The notes beneath the pieces are model-generated. The model was given only the letters and a program-made list of their open reading frames with translations. It made no database searches and had not been told where the DNA came from. DNA of 64,000 nt from Bauldia litoralis (lineage in GTDB: Bacteria > Pseudomonadota > Alphaproteobacteria > Rhizobiales > Kaistiaceae). Position 1 is the first letter of the stretch, and each line of letters opens with the position of its first letter. The position numbers were made by a program, and so were the translations under genes. Positions 35,538 to 44,690 of the stretch are shown here, piece by piece. The stretch covers positions 124,001 through 188,000 of the forward strand of contig NZ_FMXQ01000003.1 in the NCBI RefSeq assembly GCF_900104485.1. Direction: 5' to 3'.

Positions 35538-36359
35538 TCAGTCGAGCGTCGCGATGGCGCGGACGGCGACGTGCCCGTCCGCCGTCGTTTCGAGCGTCAG
35601 TCCGGTGTCCGTCCGGTTGCCATAGAGGCGCAGCGCCTGGCCGACATAGGCCGGGCCGACACCCCGGAAGGCAAAGGTCTTCAGCCGGTTCGGGCCGAAC
35701 GTGCGGGCGCAGAGGTCGATCAACAGGCTGGCGGTCAGCGGACCGTGGACCACGAGGTCCGGATAGCCCTCGACGTCGCGCGCATAGGACCGGTCATAGT
35801 GGATGCGGTGGGCATTGAAGGTCAGCGCCGAGTAGCGGAAGAGCATCACCGGATCGGGCGTCACCACCCGCTCGAACGCGGCTGGCGTCGGCTCCGATCT
35901 ATCCGCCGAGACATTCCCGCCCGGTTCGCGATAGACGATCGTCTGCCTTTCGATCACGCGCGGTTCGTCCTGCGCGGTGACGCTGTGGTCGACGGCGACG
36001 AAGACCAGCGCCCCGGTCGATCCGGTCTTGGGAGTGATCGAGGCGACCGTCGAGGTGATGCGGAGTGGCTCGCCGATGGCGATGGGGGCAACATAGGTCA
36101 CCTCGCTTGCCGCCCACATCCGGCGCGGCAGGTCGATCGGCGGCAGGAAGTCGCCGCGCCGCGGATGGCCATCGACATCGATCTCCCGCATCGGCGCATG
36201 GGGATTGGCGAGCAGCCAGTGGATGCCCTGCGGCGCCGGGCCGGACGCCTGCGCGACGGTCTCGGCGTCCAGCGTGGCGTTGAGACCGGCGACCATCGCC
36301 GGGGTCACCACATCCTCCGTCGTCCGGCTTCGTCCGATCCAGTCCGCCCAATCCGTCAT
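35538..36359 (-). CDS. FAS1-like (MaoC/HTD2-type) acyl-CoA hydratase
   Basis: A 273-residue protein with two hot-dog halves. The N-half is FAS1-like dehydratase (APQGIHWLLANPHAP, then MWAASEVTYVAPIAIGEPL). The C-half has the hydratase motif YSALTFNAHRIHYD and YPDLVVHGPLTASLL. Relatives hydrate mesaconyl-C4-CoA or itaconyl-CoA. The next gene is a CitE-family lyase, the partner seen in itaconate and 3-hydroxypropionate-type routes. It faces away from the lyase gene and converges on lacI with a 5-base gap. A GTG at 36365 is an alternative start. Confidence 0.82.
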   Translation of the reverse strand: MTDWADWIGRSRTTEDVVTPAMVAGLNATLDAETVAQASGPAPQGIHWLLANPHAPMREIDVDGHPRRGDFLPPIDLPRRMWAASEVTYVAPIAIGEPLRITSTVASITPKTGSTGALVFVAVDHSVTAQDEPRVIERQTIVYREPGGNVSADRSEPTPAAFERVVTPDPVMLFRYSALTFNAHRIHYDRSYARDVEGYPDLVVHGPLTASLLIDLCARTFGPNRLKTFAFRGVGPAYVGQALRLYGNRTDTGLTLETTADGHVAVRAIATLD

Positions 36360-36421
36360 CGCCACGTCGTTCCCGCTGTCGCCGCACAGGGTGCGGCCTG
36401 TCTCGTCAAGGGTGCCCTGAT

Positions 36422-37273
36422 TTGACGCCGAATGCTCCCCCTTTCGATGCCTCCCGAATCCGCTCGCTGCTTTTCGTGCCGATGCTTCAGGCGCGATTGA
36501 TCGTCGGCGCGGCCGGGCGCGGTGCCGACGCCGTCATCCTCGACCTCGAGGACGCCGTCGCGCCCGAGGCGAAGGACCGGGCGCGCGACGCCCTTGCCGA
36601 AACCGCGCGGACACTCGCCGAGGCGGGACAATGCGTGCTGGTGCGCATCAACAACCATCCGGACCTGATCGACGCGGACCTTGCGGCCGCCAACGACGCG
36701 GCGATCGCCGGCATTGTCCTGCCCAAGGCCGAACGACCGGACATCATCGCCACGATCGCCGGACGGCTGGCACATCCGGCACTCGTGCCCCTGGTCGAAA
36801 CAGCGCTTGGCGTCATCAACGCGCATGCGATTGCCGGCGCCGACGAGAGGGTCGCCGCGCTCGCCTTTGGCAGCGAGGATTTTTCCCTCGACATGGGCAT
36901 TCCGCCAGAGGAGGCGGGACTGGCGACGCCGGCGCAGCAGGTGGCGATCGCCGCGCGCGCCGCCGGAAAGGCCGCCTTCGGGCTCCCCGGTTCCCTGGCG
37001 ATCATCGACGATGGCGACCGGTTCACGGCGATCGCGCGGATGGCGCGGAGCATCGGCATGGGTGGGGCGCTCTGCGTTCATCCGCGCCAGGTGACGATCG
37101 TCAACGCAGTCTTCGCGCCGACGCCGGCCGAAATCGACGAGGCAGAAACGGTCCGGGCGGCCTATGAGACAGCCCGCGACACCGGCCATGGCGCCGTGGC
37201 GGTCGACGGGCGGATGATTGATCAACCCGTCTACCGGCGGGCGCTTGAGACGCTTGCCCGCGTCCGCGACTGA
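36422..37273 (+). CDS. HpcH/HpaI or CitE-family CoA-ester lyase
   Basis: A 283-residue barrel enzyme. Signature blocks are RSLLFVPM, DAVILDLEDAVAPEAKD (acidic Mg site), LVRINN, VLPKAE, VPLVETALG and FGSEDFSLDMG. Known relatives cleave citramalyl-, malyl- or beta-methylmalyl-CoA to acetyl- or propionyl-CoA and a 2-oxoacid. The only start that keeps the conserved RSLLFVP strand is TTG 36422. Divergent from the FAS1-like hydratase by about 60 bases, so the two probably act in sequence on a CoA ester. It converges on the permease gene. Confidence 0.87.
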   Translation: MTPNAPPFDASRIRSLLFVPMLQARLIVGAAGRGADAVILDLEDAVAPEAKDRARDALAETARTLAEAGQCVLVRINNHPDLIDADLAAANDAAIAGIVLPKAERPDIIATIAGRLAHPALVPLVETALGVINAHAIAGADERVAALAFGSEDFSLDMGIPPEEAGLATPAQQVAIAARAAGKAAFGLPGSLAIIDDGDRFTAIARMARSIGMGGALCVHPRQVTIVNAVFAPTPAEIDEAETVRAAYETARDTGHGAVAVDGRMIDQPVYRRALETLARVRD

Positions 37274-37290
37274 CCCGGCGATCATCCCGG

Positions 37291-38328
37291 CTAGGGGCCC
37301 GCTGGCGGGTCCGGCTCCAGTTTGACGCGGTTGGCACGGCGGGCGCGCTGGAACTTGATCAACCCGTCGAGCGAGACCGCCAGCACGATCACCGCGCCGG
37401 TGACGAAGGTCGACCAGGTCGCGTCGATGCCGAAGAAGATCAGGCCGCTGGAGATCACCTGGATGATCATCATGCCGACCACCGCGCCGATCACCGTGCC
37501 GTAGCCGCCCGACAGCGGCGTGCCGCCGATGATCACCGCGGCCACGACGACCAGCACGAAGTCCGAGCCCTCCTGCGGATCGATCGCGCCGCGGAAGCCG
37601 ATATACATCGCCCCCGACAGGCCGCAGATCGCGCCCATCAGCACCAGCGTCTGCAGCCGGATGGTGTTGGTGGAGATGCCGGCGAGTTCGGCCGCTTCCG
37701 GGTTGCTGCCCACCGCCTGGACGCGATAGCCGAATTTCGTCCGGTGAAGCACGAAGTGCATGACGATGGCGAGCACGACGAAGACCAGCGCCGCCACTGG
37801 CACCAGCCCGAAGATCTTGGTCGCGATAACGTTGAAGTAACTGGAATCCTGGTTCGGCGGCACCACGGCGCGGCCACCGTTCACCACCAGCGACAGGCCC
37901 TGGAACATCGAGTAGGTGCCAAGCGTCACGATGATCGCCGGCAGCCGCAGGCCGACGGCGATGATTCCGTTGAACAGGCCAAGCAGCGCCCCGAAGCCGA
38001 CGCCGGCGGCGGCAGCGATCCACGGGTCGAGGCCGGCCACCATGAGCAGGCCCGAGAAAACGGCCGAGAAGTTGAAGATCCAGCCGACCGAAAGGTCGAT
38101 TTCACGGATCGCCAGCAGGTAGACCATGCCGACCGCCAGCATGCCCTGGAAGGTGGTGTGGCTGAGAATGGTCAGGAGGTTGAGGGGGCTGAGGAAGTGC
38201 GGCCGCGCAATGCCGATGAACAGGATCATCACCACCAGAGCCGCGATGACGCCGATCTCCTCGGGCAACCGGAAGCGCCGGCGGACAGGCGTCGCGGATT
38301 GCCCCGGCGCGTTACCGGTATCGGTCAT
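37291..38328 (-). CDS. Ribose-type sugar ABC transporter permease (1)
   Basis: A 345-residue RbsC-like permease with about nine hydrophobic segments. The blocks REIDLSVGWIFNFSAVFSGLL, GLFNGIIAVGLRLPAIIVTLG and VVAAVIIGGTPLSGGYGTVIGA are standard for the family. The ATG at 38328 overlaps the ATPase stop (ATGA). It forms a complete importer with the ATPase and binding protein upstream. Confidence 0.92.
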   Translation of the reverse strand: MTDTGNAPGQSATPVRRRFRLPEEIGVIAALVVMILFIGIARPHFLSPLNLLTILSHTTFQGMLAVGMVYLLAIREIDLSVGWIFNFSAVFSGLLMVAGLDPWIAAAAGVGFGALLGLFNGIIAVGLRLPAIIVTLGTYSMFQGLSLVVNGGRAVVPPNQDSSYFNVIATKIFGLVPVAALVFVVLAIVMHFVLHRTKFGYRVQAVGSNPEAAELAGISTNTIRLQTLVLMGAICGLSGAMYIGFRGAIDPQEGSDFVLVVVAAVIIGGTPLSGGYGTVIGAVVGMMIIQVISSGLIFFGIDATWSTFVTGAVIVLAVSLDGLIKFQRARRANRVKLEPDPPAGP

Positions 38329-39854
38329 GACGTGGCCTCGGGTTCTGTTGCTGCGGCCGGCATCTCGCCGGTATTGATGACGTGGAGAAGCGTATGGTCG
38401 TCGACGCCGGAAAGCTCCCCGGCGATGCGGCCCTGGTAGAAAACGATGATGCGGTCGCAAAGGCCGACCAGCTCAGGCAACTCGGTCGACGAGAAAAGCA
38501 CGATCCCGCCCTCCGCCGACATCCGCCGGATCAGGCCGTAGATCTCGCGCTTGGCGCCGACATCGACACCGCGGGTCGGATCGTCGAGGAGGAAGACCTT
38601 CGGTCCGATCTCCATCCACTTGCCAATCACCACCTTCTGCTGGTTGCCGCCGGAAAGCTGGTTGGCGAGCGTCCAGGGCGAACCGGCCTTGATCTTGAGG
38701 TTGTCGATCTGCCGCTCGGCCCGGGCATAGGCAGGCCCGTTGCGGAACAGCCAGGAGCCGCCGGTCTGGGCGCCGACGAAGACGTGGCTGATGTTGAAGA
38801 GAATGCTCTTTTCAAGCATCAGGCCGTTCCGACGCCGGTCGGCCGGCACAAGGCAGACGCCGCGCCGCGCCGCGTCCGTCGGGCTGCGGGGCAGCCCCTT
38901 GGCGTCGGGGAAGGTGACGTCGCCGGCGCTCGCCTTCTGCGTACCGAACAGGATCGCCAGCAGCGCCGAGACGCCGGAGCCCTCAAGCCCGGCCAAGCCG
39001 ACGACCTCGCCGGAGCGGGCGGTGAGGGCGACGTCCTTGAGGGGACCGCCAGACAGCCCCTTGATCGAAATCCGCTCCTCGGCACGGCCGGCGACCATCG
39101 GCAGAGGCGGCGGGAAGAGCGCGTCGTGCTGCGCGCCGATCATCCCCTCGATCACTTCCGGGATGGTGAGGTCGGCCCGGTCCCTGGTCAGCACGTCCCG
39201 TCCGTTGCGGGTGATGGTCACCCGGTCGGAGATTTCGAACACCTCCTCGAGCCGGTGCGAGACGTAGAGCATGGTGTGGCCGCGCGACGAGAGCTGCCGG
39301 AGAACGGCGAACAGGCGCCGGGTCTCGCGCTCGTTCAGCGCCGAATTGGGTTCGTCGAGAATGATCAGCTGCGGCTCCTCGAGGAGCACGCGGGCGAGTT
39401 CGACCAATTGGCGCTCGCCGATCGAGAGCTGGCCGACCGGGGCGTGGACATCGACATTCAGCCCGAGCCGCACAAGCAGGTCGCGGCTTTCCCCTTCCAT
39501 CGTCCGCGTCGAGACGACGCCGAAGGCCGACGGCTCGCGGTTGACATAGAGGTTGGCGAGCACCGAGCGCTCGGGAAACAGGCTGAGCTCCTGGTAGACG
39601 ATGCCGATGCCGCGCTTGCGCGCGTCGTTGGGCGATTCCAGCGTCACCGTTTCGCCGGAGACCTTGATGGTGCCGGAATCCGGTCGGACCGCGCCGGCAA
39701 GAATCTTCATCAACGTCGATTTGCCGGCGCCGTTCTCGCCAACCACGGCGTGGACCGTGCCCCGCTCGACGGTCAGGTCCATGCCGGCAAGCGCCACCAC
39801 CCCGCCGTAGCGCTTGGTCAGCTCACGGACCTCGATCAGGATATCGCCCGGCAT
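38325..39854 (-). CDS. Ribose-type sugar ABC transporter, double ATPase (1)
   Basis: A 509-residue RbsA-like protein with two ATP-binding halves. The first has Walker A GENGAGKST and LSIGERQLVELARVLL; the second has LEGSGVSALL in the Walker A place and LSGGNQQKVVIGKWM. The degenerate second Walker A is normal for RbsA-type subunits. It lies between its binding protein and permease. Confidence 0.92.
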   Translation of the reverse strand: MPGDILIEVRELTKRYGGVVALAGMDLTVERGTVHAVVGENGAGKSTLMKILAGAVRPDSGTIKVSGETVTLESPNDARKRGIGIVYQELSLFPERSVLANLYVNREPSAFGVVSTRTMEGESRDLLVRLGLNVDVHAPVGQLSIGERQLVELARVLLEEPQLIILDEPNSALNERETRRLFAVLRQLSSRGHTMLYVSHRLEEVFEISDRVTITRNGRDVLTRDRADLTIPEVIEGMIGAQHDALFPPPLPMVAGRAEERISIKGLSGGPLKDVALTARSGEVVGLAGLEGSGVSALLAILFGTQKASAGDVTFPDAKGLPRSPTDAARRGVCLVPADRRRNGLMLEKSILFNISHVFVGAQTGGSWLFRNGPAYARAERQIDNLKIKAGSPWTLANQLSGGNQQKVVIGKWMEIGPKVFLLDDPTRGVDVGAKREIYGLIRRMSAEGGIVLFSSTELPELVGLCDRIIVFYQGRIAGELSGVDDHTLLHVINTGEMPAAATEPEATS

Positions 39855-39928
39855 GGGTCAGTCCTCATAAGAGGAGGGCGACCCGCAGGATCGCCCTCCC
39901 CAATTGCACCGCGGGGATCAGCCCGAGA

Positions 39929-40990
39929 CTACTCGGCTTCCGCCGCGATAGGCTGCATGCCGGCGGTCGGGTCGGCCTTCACCTTGTCGGCCCAGGCCTT
40001 GTAGTATTCGGCGGTGGCCGCCGGGTCGCCCGCGAGCTTGATGGCTTCCTCGAAGCTGATCGCCGGCAGGCCATTGCCCATGTCGACGGTGTCGGCGGTC
40101 ACGATCTGCGCGCCGGCATCGTAGAATCCGACCTCGAGCGGCTTGTCGTTCTTGATCGCGTCGACCATCAGGGCGACCGGCAGGTAGCCCTGGACAAAGG
40201 CGCTCTGGCCGATCGAGACGAAGGCGTGACCGTCCTGGATCGCCTTGAGGTTCGGCTCGGTCAGGTCATAGCCGCCGGCAACGAACTTGTCGCCGTTGGC
40301 AGCGTTGAGCTTGCCGAGGCTGGCGATATCCGGTGCGCAGAGGCCGACCATCGCCACCGTTTCGGGATTCGCGGCATAAAGCTGCTCCCAGCGATTGTAG
40401 TTCTCGACCTCGGAGACCTTCACGTCGAACGGCCCGAGCACGTTCAGGCCGGGCGCCGCCTTCAGCGACTCCTGAACGCCCTGCGAACGATTCTCCAGCA
40501 CCTGGATGCCGGGGAAGCAGATGCCGACGATGACCGTCCCCTTGGCATCGGCGCCGCCGAGCTTCTCGACGATCATCTTGCCGAGGACGCGCCCGCTCTC
40601 CACCGACTTCTCGCCGACATAAGGCGCGTTGATGTTCGTCGACAGCGTGTTGTACTGGACGATCTTCACGCCTGCGTCGACGAGTTCGTTGAGGCCCCGG
40701 GTCATGCCTTCGCCCTGGATCGAGGTGGCCACGCCCTGGGCGCCGGCGTTGGCGAAGTTCTGGGTCAGCTTGAGCTGGCCTTCGGCCTGGCTGCCCGGCT
40801 GCTGGGCGACCTGGAGATCGACGCCGAGATCCTTGGCCGCGGCCTGGGCGCCATCGATGATCTGCTGGATGAAGGGGTTGCCCTGTGCGTGGGTGACGAA
40901 GCCGAGGGTGATGTCCTGGGCCGCGGCCGGCGCGACAGCGGCGGCAGAAGCGAGCAGGGTTGCCGCCAGCAGTCCTTTGAATGTGTTCAC
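39929..40990 (-). CDS. Sugar ABC transporter substrate-binding protein (1)
   Basis: A 353-residue periplasmic protein of the RbsB type. The start is GTG 40990, giving VNTFKGLLAATLLA, with GGGAGG eight bases upstream; the signal peptide ends at AAAQ. ITLGFVTHAQGNPFIQQIIDG and QGEGMTRGLNELVDAGVKIV are family blocks. It probably binds the sugar or sugar acid that induces the cluster. It follows an SDR gene by 89 bases and operator B lies upstream of that SDR. Confidence 0.9.
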   Translation of the reverse strand: MNTFKGLLAATLLASAAAVAPAAAQDITLGFVTHAQGNPFIQQIIDGAQAAAKDLGVDLQVAQQPGSQAEGQLKLTQNFANAGAQGVATSIQGEGMTRGLNELVDAGVKIVQYNTLSTNINAPYVGEKSVESGRVLGKMIVEKLGGADAKGTVIVGICFPGIQVLENRSQGVQESLKAAPGLNVLGPFDVKVSEVENYNRWEQLYAANPETVAMVGLCAPDIASLGKLNAANGDKFVAGGYDLTEPNLKAIQDGHAFVSIGQSAFVQGYLPVALMVDAIKNDKPLEVGFYDAGAQIVTADTVDMGNGLPAISFEEAIKLAGDPAATAEYYKAWADKVKADPTAGMQPIAAEAE

Positions 40991-41079
40991 GTCATTCCTC
41001 CCGAGTTTTTGTTGATCGTTGTTGTATCCACTCTCGTCGGCGGGGCTGCGGTTGCCCACCTCGCCGCCGTCCTCTCACG

Positions 41080-41847
41080 CTAGACTGCGGTCAAGCCGCC
41101 GTCGACGGTGATGAAGGATCCGGTCATGTAGGACGCGTCGTCCGAGGCAAGGAACGCGACCGCGCCTGCGATCTCGTTTGGCTCCGCCCCGCGCCGCATC
41201 GGTATGTTCTTGACATTCCACTCGTAGACTTCCGGGTCGGCGACGAGCTCGCGCACCAGCGGCGATAGCGTGAAGCCCGGGATCACGACGTTGACCCGAA
41301 TGCCTTCCTGCGCGTAGTCGACCGCCATGACCCGGGACAGGCCGTGAACGCCGGCCTTGCTGGAACTGTAGGCAGTGCTTGCCGGGGTGCAGCCGAGGAT
41401 GCCGGTCGGCGAACCGGTCAACACCACCGCGCCCTTGCCGGCCGTCGCCTTGATGGCGGCGACACCATGCTTGCAGGCGAGATACATGCCCGTCAGGTTG
41501 ACGCCGACGACCTCGTCCCAGACCGATTTCGGCAGGTCATCGACCTTGCCATCGCGCTCCGCGGAGAAGATCCCGGCGTTCGAACAGACGATATCGACCT
41601 GGCCGAAACGCGCGACGATCGCCTTGTAGGCCGCCTCGACAGCGGCCTCATCGCTGATATCGACGTGCAGGGTCATGGCCTCGCCGCCGGCGTCGATCAT
41701 TCCGGCGGCCGCTTCCTCGACATTGTCCTGATTCCAGTCGAGAGCGGCGACCCGGCAGCCCTCCTCGCAGAGTCGCTCGGCAATCGCCCGGCCAATGCCG
41801 GACCCAGCGCCGGTCACGACCGCCACCTTGCCTTTCAGGCCCCGCAT
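41080..41847 (-). CDS. SDR-family dehydrogenase (A)
   Basis: A 255-residue classical short-chain dehydrogenase. The cofactor motif is VVTGAGSGIGRA (near residue 9) and SNAG follows. The catalytic site is S-P-T-G ... Y-S-S-S-K. An acidic residue after the second strand (AALDWNQ) suggests NAD preference. The ATG at 41847 has GGAGG upstream; a longer reading to 41889 is less likely. As first gene of the unit under operator B, it may oxidise the imported sugar to a lactone or a later hydroxy-acid. Confidence 0.9.
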   Translation of the reverse strand: MRGLKGKVAVVTGAGSGIGRAIAERLCEEGCRVAALDWNQDNVEEAAAGMIDAGGEAMTLHVDISDEAAVEAAYKAIVARFGQVDIVCSNAGIFSAERDGKVDDLPKSVWDEVVGVNLTGMYLACKHGVAAIKATAGKGAVVLTGSPTGILGCTPASTAYSSSKAGVHGLSRVMAVDYAQEGIRVNVVIPGFTLSPLVRELVADPEVYEWNVKNIPMRRGAEPNEIAGAVAFLASDDASYMTGSFITVDGGLTAV

Positions 41848-41930
41848 CGGCTCTTCCTCCCGTGGCGTGACCACGCGTTGATGGTCCACGAGTGCCTCTA
41901 ACCGGGCACTCTTTATTGCGCCTGTTCAAA

Positions 41931-41944
41931 AATATCGTTTCCAA
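41931..41944 (-). promoter_or_regulatory. LacI-type operator B
   Basis: TTGGAAACGATATT on the minus strand matches operator A in nine of the first ten positions. It is about 84 bases upstream of the SDR-binding protein-ATPase-permease unit. Confidence 0.6.
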
Positions 41945-42059
41945 AACTTGAGTCAAGCGAGAAGGCTGGAAGTCGCGACGCGACCAACGCGACGGGACCA
42001 CGTCACTGAAATCGGTTCAATTCTCGCCGCACGAGGCTGGTCGCGGCGACGAAAGGCGG

Positions 42060-43568
42060 TTATCCGGCGACCGCGCCACTTCGCTGTTCGCCCTCAAGCC
42101 GGGTGATGTCGGTGGCCAGTTGCTCGACGTGATCGTAGTCGGCGATCGATAGCGCCGGCGACAGGCGCCCCTCGGAAACGACGTGGACGCGATCGGCCGC
42201 CTCGTAGATCTCCAGCACCTCGGTGCAGAACATCAGGACGGTGTTGCCCTCCTCGACATAAGTCTGCAGCAGCCGGTAGATCTCGCTCTTGGAATGGATA
42301 TCGACGCCGCGGGTCGGCTCTTCGAGGAGCAGCAGCTTCGGCGAGCAGTTCAGCGCCTGGGCGATCGCAACCTTCTGCTGGTTGCCGCCGGACAGCGAGC
42401 GGATCGGCTGGGTGGTGGTCTCGGTCTTGACCATAAAGCGCTGAACCGCGCTCTCGGCCAGGGTCTTCATCTGGCGCTTCTTGAGCGCGAAAGCCATCCC
42501 GGCGATCTCGGGCCGGCCGAGGCGGACGAGCAGATTCTCGCCGACCGAGTAGTTGGAATAGAGGCTGAACTGGCGGGTCGCCGGGACATAGGCGGTGTAG
42601 CGATCGACCGCTTCCATGCCGGACAGCGATCCGATGGTCAGCCGGCCGCTGCAGCGGTCAAGGCCGGCAAGCGAACGGAGCAGTTCGCGGGCGCCCGAGC
42701 CTTCGACGCCCATCAGGGCAATGATCTCGTTCGGCGGACCGTCGAGATCGATGCCGGCGAACACGCCGGGCAGCGTCCAGCCGCGGGCGGTGAAGACCGG
42801 CGGCGCATCGGGATCGCGCTTGCGCTCCGCGACGCTGTCCGCGGCGTCCGTCATGGTGCTGTCGACCACCAACTGGCGGGCCAGTCCTTCTTCGGTCAGG
42901 GCATCGCCCTCGAGGATCGTCCGCACCCGGCCGTCACGCACCACCGCGACGCGATTGCAATGGGCGACAAGATCCTCGAGCCGGTGCGTGACCAGGACGA
43001 CGATGCGCCCGGTCTCGGCCAGCTTGCGGATCTCGCGAAACAGTTCGTCGGACTCCTCTGCGGTCAGCGCCGAATTCGGCTCGTCGAAGAGGAAGACCTT
43101 TGAATCGCGGGCAACGGCCCGGGCGATCTCCGTGCGCTGCTGCGTGGCGAGCGAGCAATCCTCGAGCAGCTTGTTCTTGAGGTGGCCGATGCCGAGCGCC
43201 TCCATCACCGCGGCGTCGGCGCTGCCGAGCCTTGGCCGGCGGCTGCCGGTGCCCTCGCGCCCGACCATCACGTTTTCGGCAACGGTGAGGTTGGGGAAGA
43301 GCTGCGGCTCCTGGTGGACGACGGCGACAGCCTGCCACTCCACGGAGGGCGACCACGGGCGACCGTCGAAGGTCAGCTCGCCGAGGGTCGGGCGTTCTTC
43401 GCCGGCGATCATGCGCACCAGCGTCGACTTGCCCGCGCCGTTCGGACCGGCGACGCCGAGGACCTCGCCGGGACAGAGGTCGAGATCGAGCTGCGCCAGC
43501 GCCACCGTCGAGCCGTAGGTCTTGGTGACGCCGCGCAGCGATATCCCTTTCTCGAGGATGTCGCTCAT
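42060..43568 (-). CDS. Ribose-type sugar ABC transporter, double ATPase (2)
   Basis: A 502-residue RbsA-like subunit. The first half has GPNGAGKST and a signature region (LATQQRTEIARAVARD) that departs from LSGGQ; the second has GVEGSGARELL and the standard LSGGNQQKVAIAQAL. VFLFDEPNSALT and LLLEEPTRGVDIHSK are the Walker B regions. The ATG at 43568 overlaps the permease stop. The order binding protein-permease-ATPase differs from that of importer 1, so the two are not a recent tandem copy. Confidence 0.92.
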   Translation of the reverse strand: MSDILEKGISLRGVTKTYGSTVALAQLDLDLCPGEVLGVAGPNGAGKSTLVRMIAGEERPTLGELTFDGRPWSPSVEWQAVAVVHQEPQLFPNLTVAENVMVGREGTGSRRPRLGSADAAVMEALGIGHLKNKLLEDCSLATQQRTEIARAVARDSKVFLFDEPNSALTAEESDELFREIRKLAETGRIVVLVTHRLEDLVAHCNRVAVVRDGRVRTILEGDALTEEGLARQLVVDSTMTDAADSVAERKRDPDAPPVFTARGWTLPGVFAGIDLDGPPNEIIALMGVEGSGARELLRSLAGLDRCSGRLTIGSLSGMEAVDRYTAYVPATRQFSLYSNYSVGENLLVRLGRPEIAGMAFALKKRQMKTLAESAVQRFMVKTETTTQPIRSLSGGNQQKVAIAQALNCSPKLLLLEEPTRGVDIHSKSEIYRLLQTYVEEGNTVLMFCTEVLEIYEAADRVHVVSEGRLSPALSIADYDHVEQLATDITRLEGEQRSGAVAG

Positions 43569-44617
43569 GCCGCCCGGCTCTTGCGGACCCGGGTGAGGAA
43601 GAGATCGAGCGCCACGGCGCCGATGGTCACCGCGCCAAGGAAGATCTGCTGGACATGGGGACCGGGCGAGAGAAGGGCGAGGCCGATCTGCAACTCGGCG
43701 AGCAGCAGCGCGCCGCCGAGCGTACCGATGATCGTGCCCTTGCCGCCCGACAGGCTGGCGCCGCCGATGATCACCGCCGCGAAGACCGGGAAGGTCTGGG
43801 ACAGGCCGATGTCGGGCTGGGTGGTCTGGATGAAGGAGAAGTCGAGCATGCCGGCGATCGAGGCGAGGACGCCGCAAAGCACGAAGGCGAGGATCTTGTA
43901 GCGCTTGACCGGAAGCCGCGCCAACTGGCCGGCGGTCGGGTTGCCGCCGATCGCCGTCAGGCGGAAACCGAAGAGGGTGCGGTGCAGCAGGAAGCCGACG
44001 ACCACCGCGATCCCCAGCATCCAGAACACTTCGATCGACAGCCGGTAGGGCCCGACATTCTGGGTGAGGCCGATGAAGAAATCGAGCTGGCCCTGGTCCA
44101 TCGTCGAGCCGGGGGGCGGATAGACCGGATTGAAGGTGCCGGAATTGGTCACCCACAGCGACAGTCCGTAGAGCAGATTGTAGCTGCCGAGGGTGACGAT
44201 GAAGGACGGTATCTTGATGCTGGTGACCAGCACGCCGTTGAACAGGCCGACCAGCGCGCCGATGATCAGGACCGCCGGGATGGCGAAATAGACCGGCAGG
44301 CCGCCGACGATCCACATCACCGCCAGCGAATTGGCGGCGAGGCCGTACATGGCGCCGAAGGACAGGTCGATCTCGCCGACGACGATCACCAGCGTCAGGC
44401 CCATGGCCATGATCGCCACCGAGCTCATCGAGCGGAGCACGGAGACGCCGAGGTTTGGGTTGGCGAAGGCCGGGTTGATGATGATGAAGATGATGGCGAC
44501 GACGATGACGGCGGCGAACAGGCCACCGACCCGCAATGCTACGTCGAGGGTTGCCTTGCCCGCTGCGCGGAACGCCGGTCCTTGCGCTGCAGCCTGCGGG
44601 GTTTCAGTCGGAGCCAT
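43565..44617 (-). CDS. Ribose-type sugar ABC transporter permease (2)
   Basis: A 350-residue RbsC-like permease. LTLVIVVGEIDLSFGAMYGLAA, GLFNGVLVTSIKIPSFIVTLG and VFAAVIIGGASLSGGKGTIIG are the typical blocks. The long N-terminal region before the first span is slightly extended. It sits between its binding protein (73-base gap) and the ATPase (overlap), so it belongs to the same operon. Confidence 0.92.
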   Translation of the reverse strand: MAPTETPQAAAQGPAFRAAGKATLDVALRVGGLFAAVIVVAIIFIIINPAFANPNLGVSVLRSMSSVAIMAMGLTLVIVVGEIDLSFGAMYGLAANSLAVMWIVGGLPVYFAIPAVLIIGALVGLFNGVLVTSIKIPSFIVTLGSYNLLYGLSLWVTNSGTFNPVYPPPGSTMDQGQLDFFIGLTQNVGPYRLSIEVFWMLGIAVVVGFLLHRTLFGFRLTAIGGNPTAGQLARLPVKRYKILAFVLCGVLASIAGMLDFSFIQTTQPDIGLSQTFPVFAAVIIGGASLSGGKGTIIGTLGGALLLAELQIGLALLSPGPHVQQIFLGAVTIGAVALDLFLTRVRKSRAA

Positions 44618-44690
44618 TCTGTCCTCACGTCACTCTGGAAGTGGAACGAGCCGCCAGCGGCGGCCCGTTCTGTTTCGCGTCGGTTCGGCC

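Noticed and set aside
38382-40004. 540-codon plus-strand frame opposite ABC ATPase 1
   Set aside because: Antisense shadow; no start signal or domain.
42183-43518. Two long plus-strand frames opposite ABC ATPase 2
   Set aside because: Antisense shadows of a clear RbsA-type ATPase.
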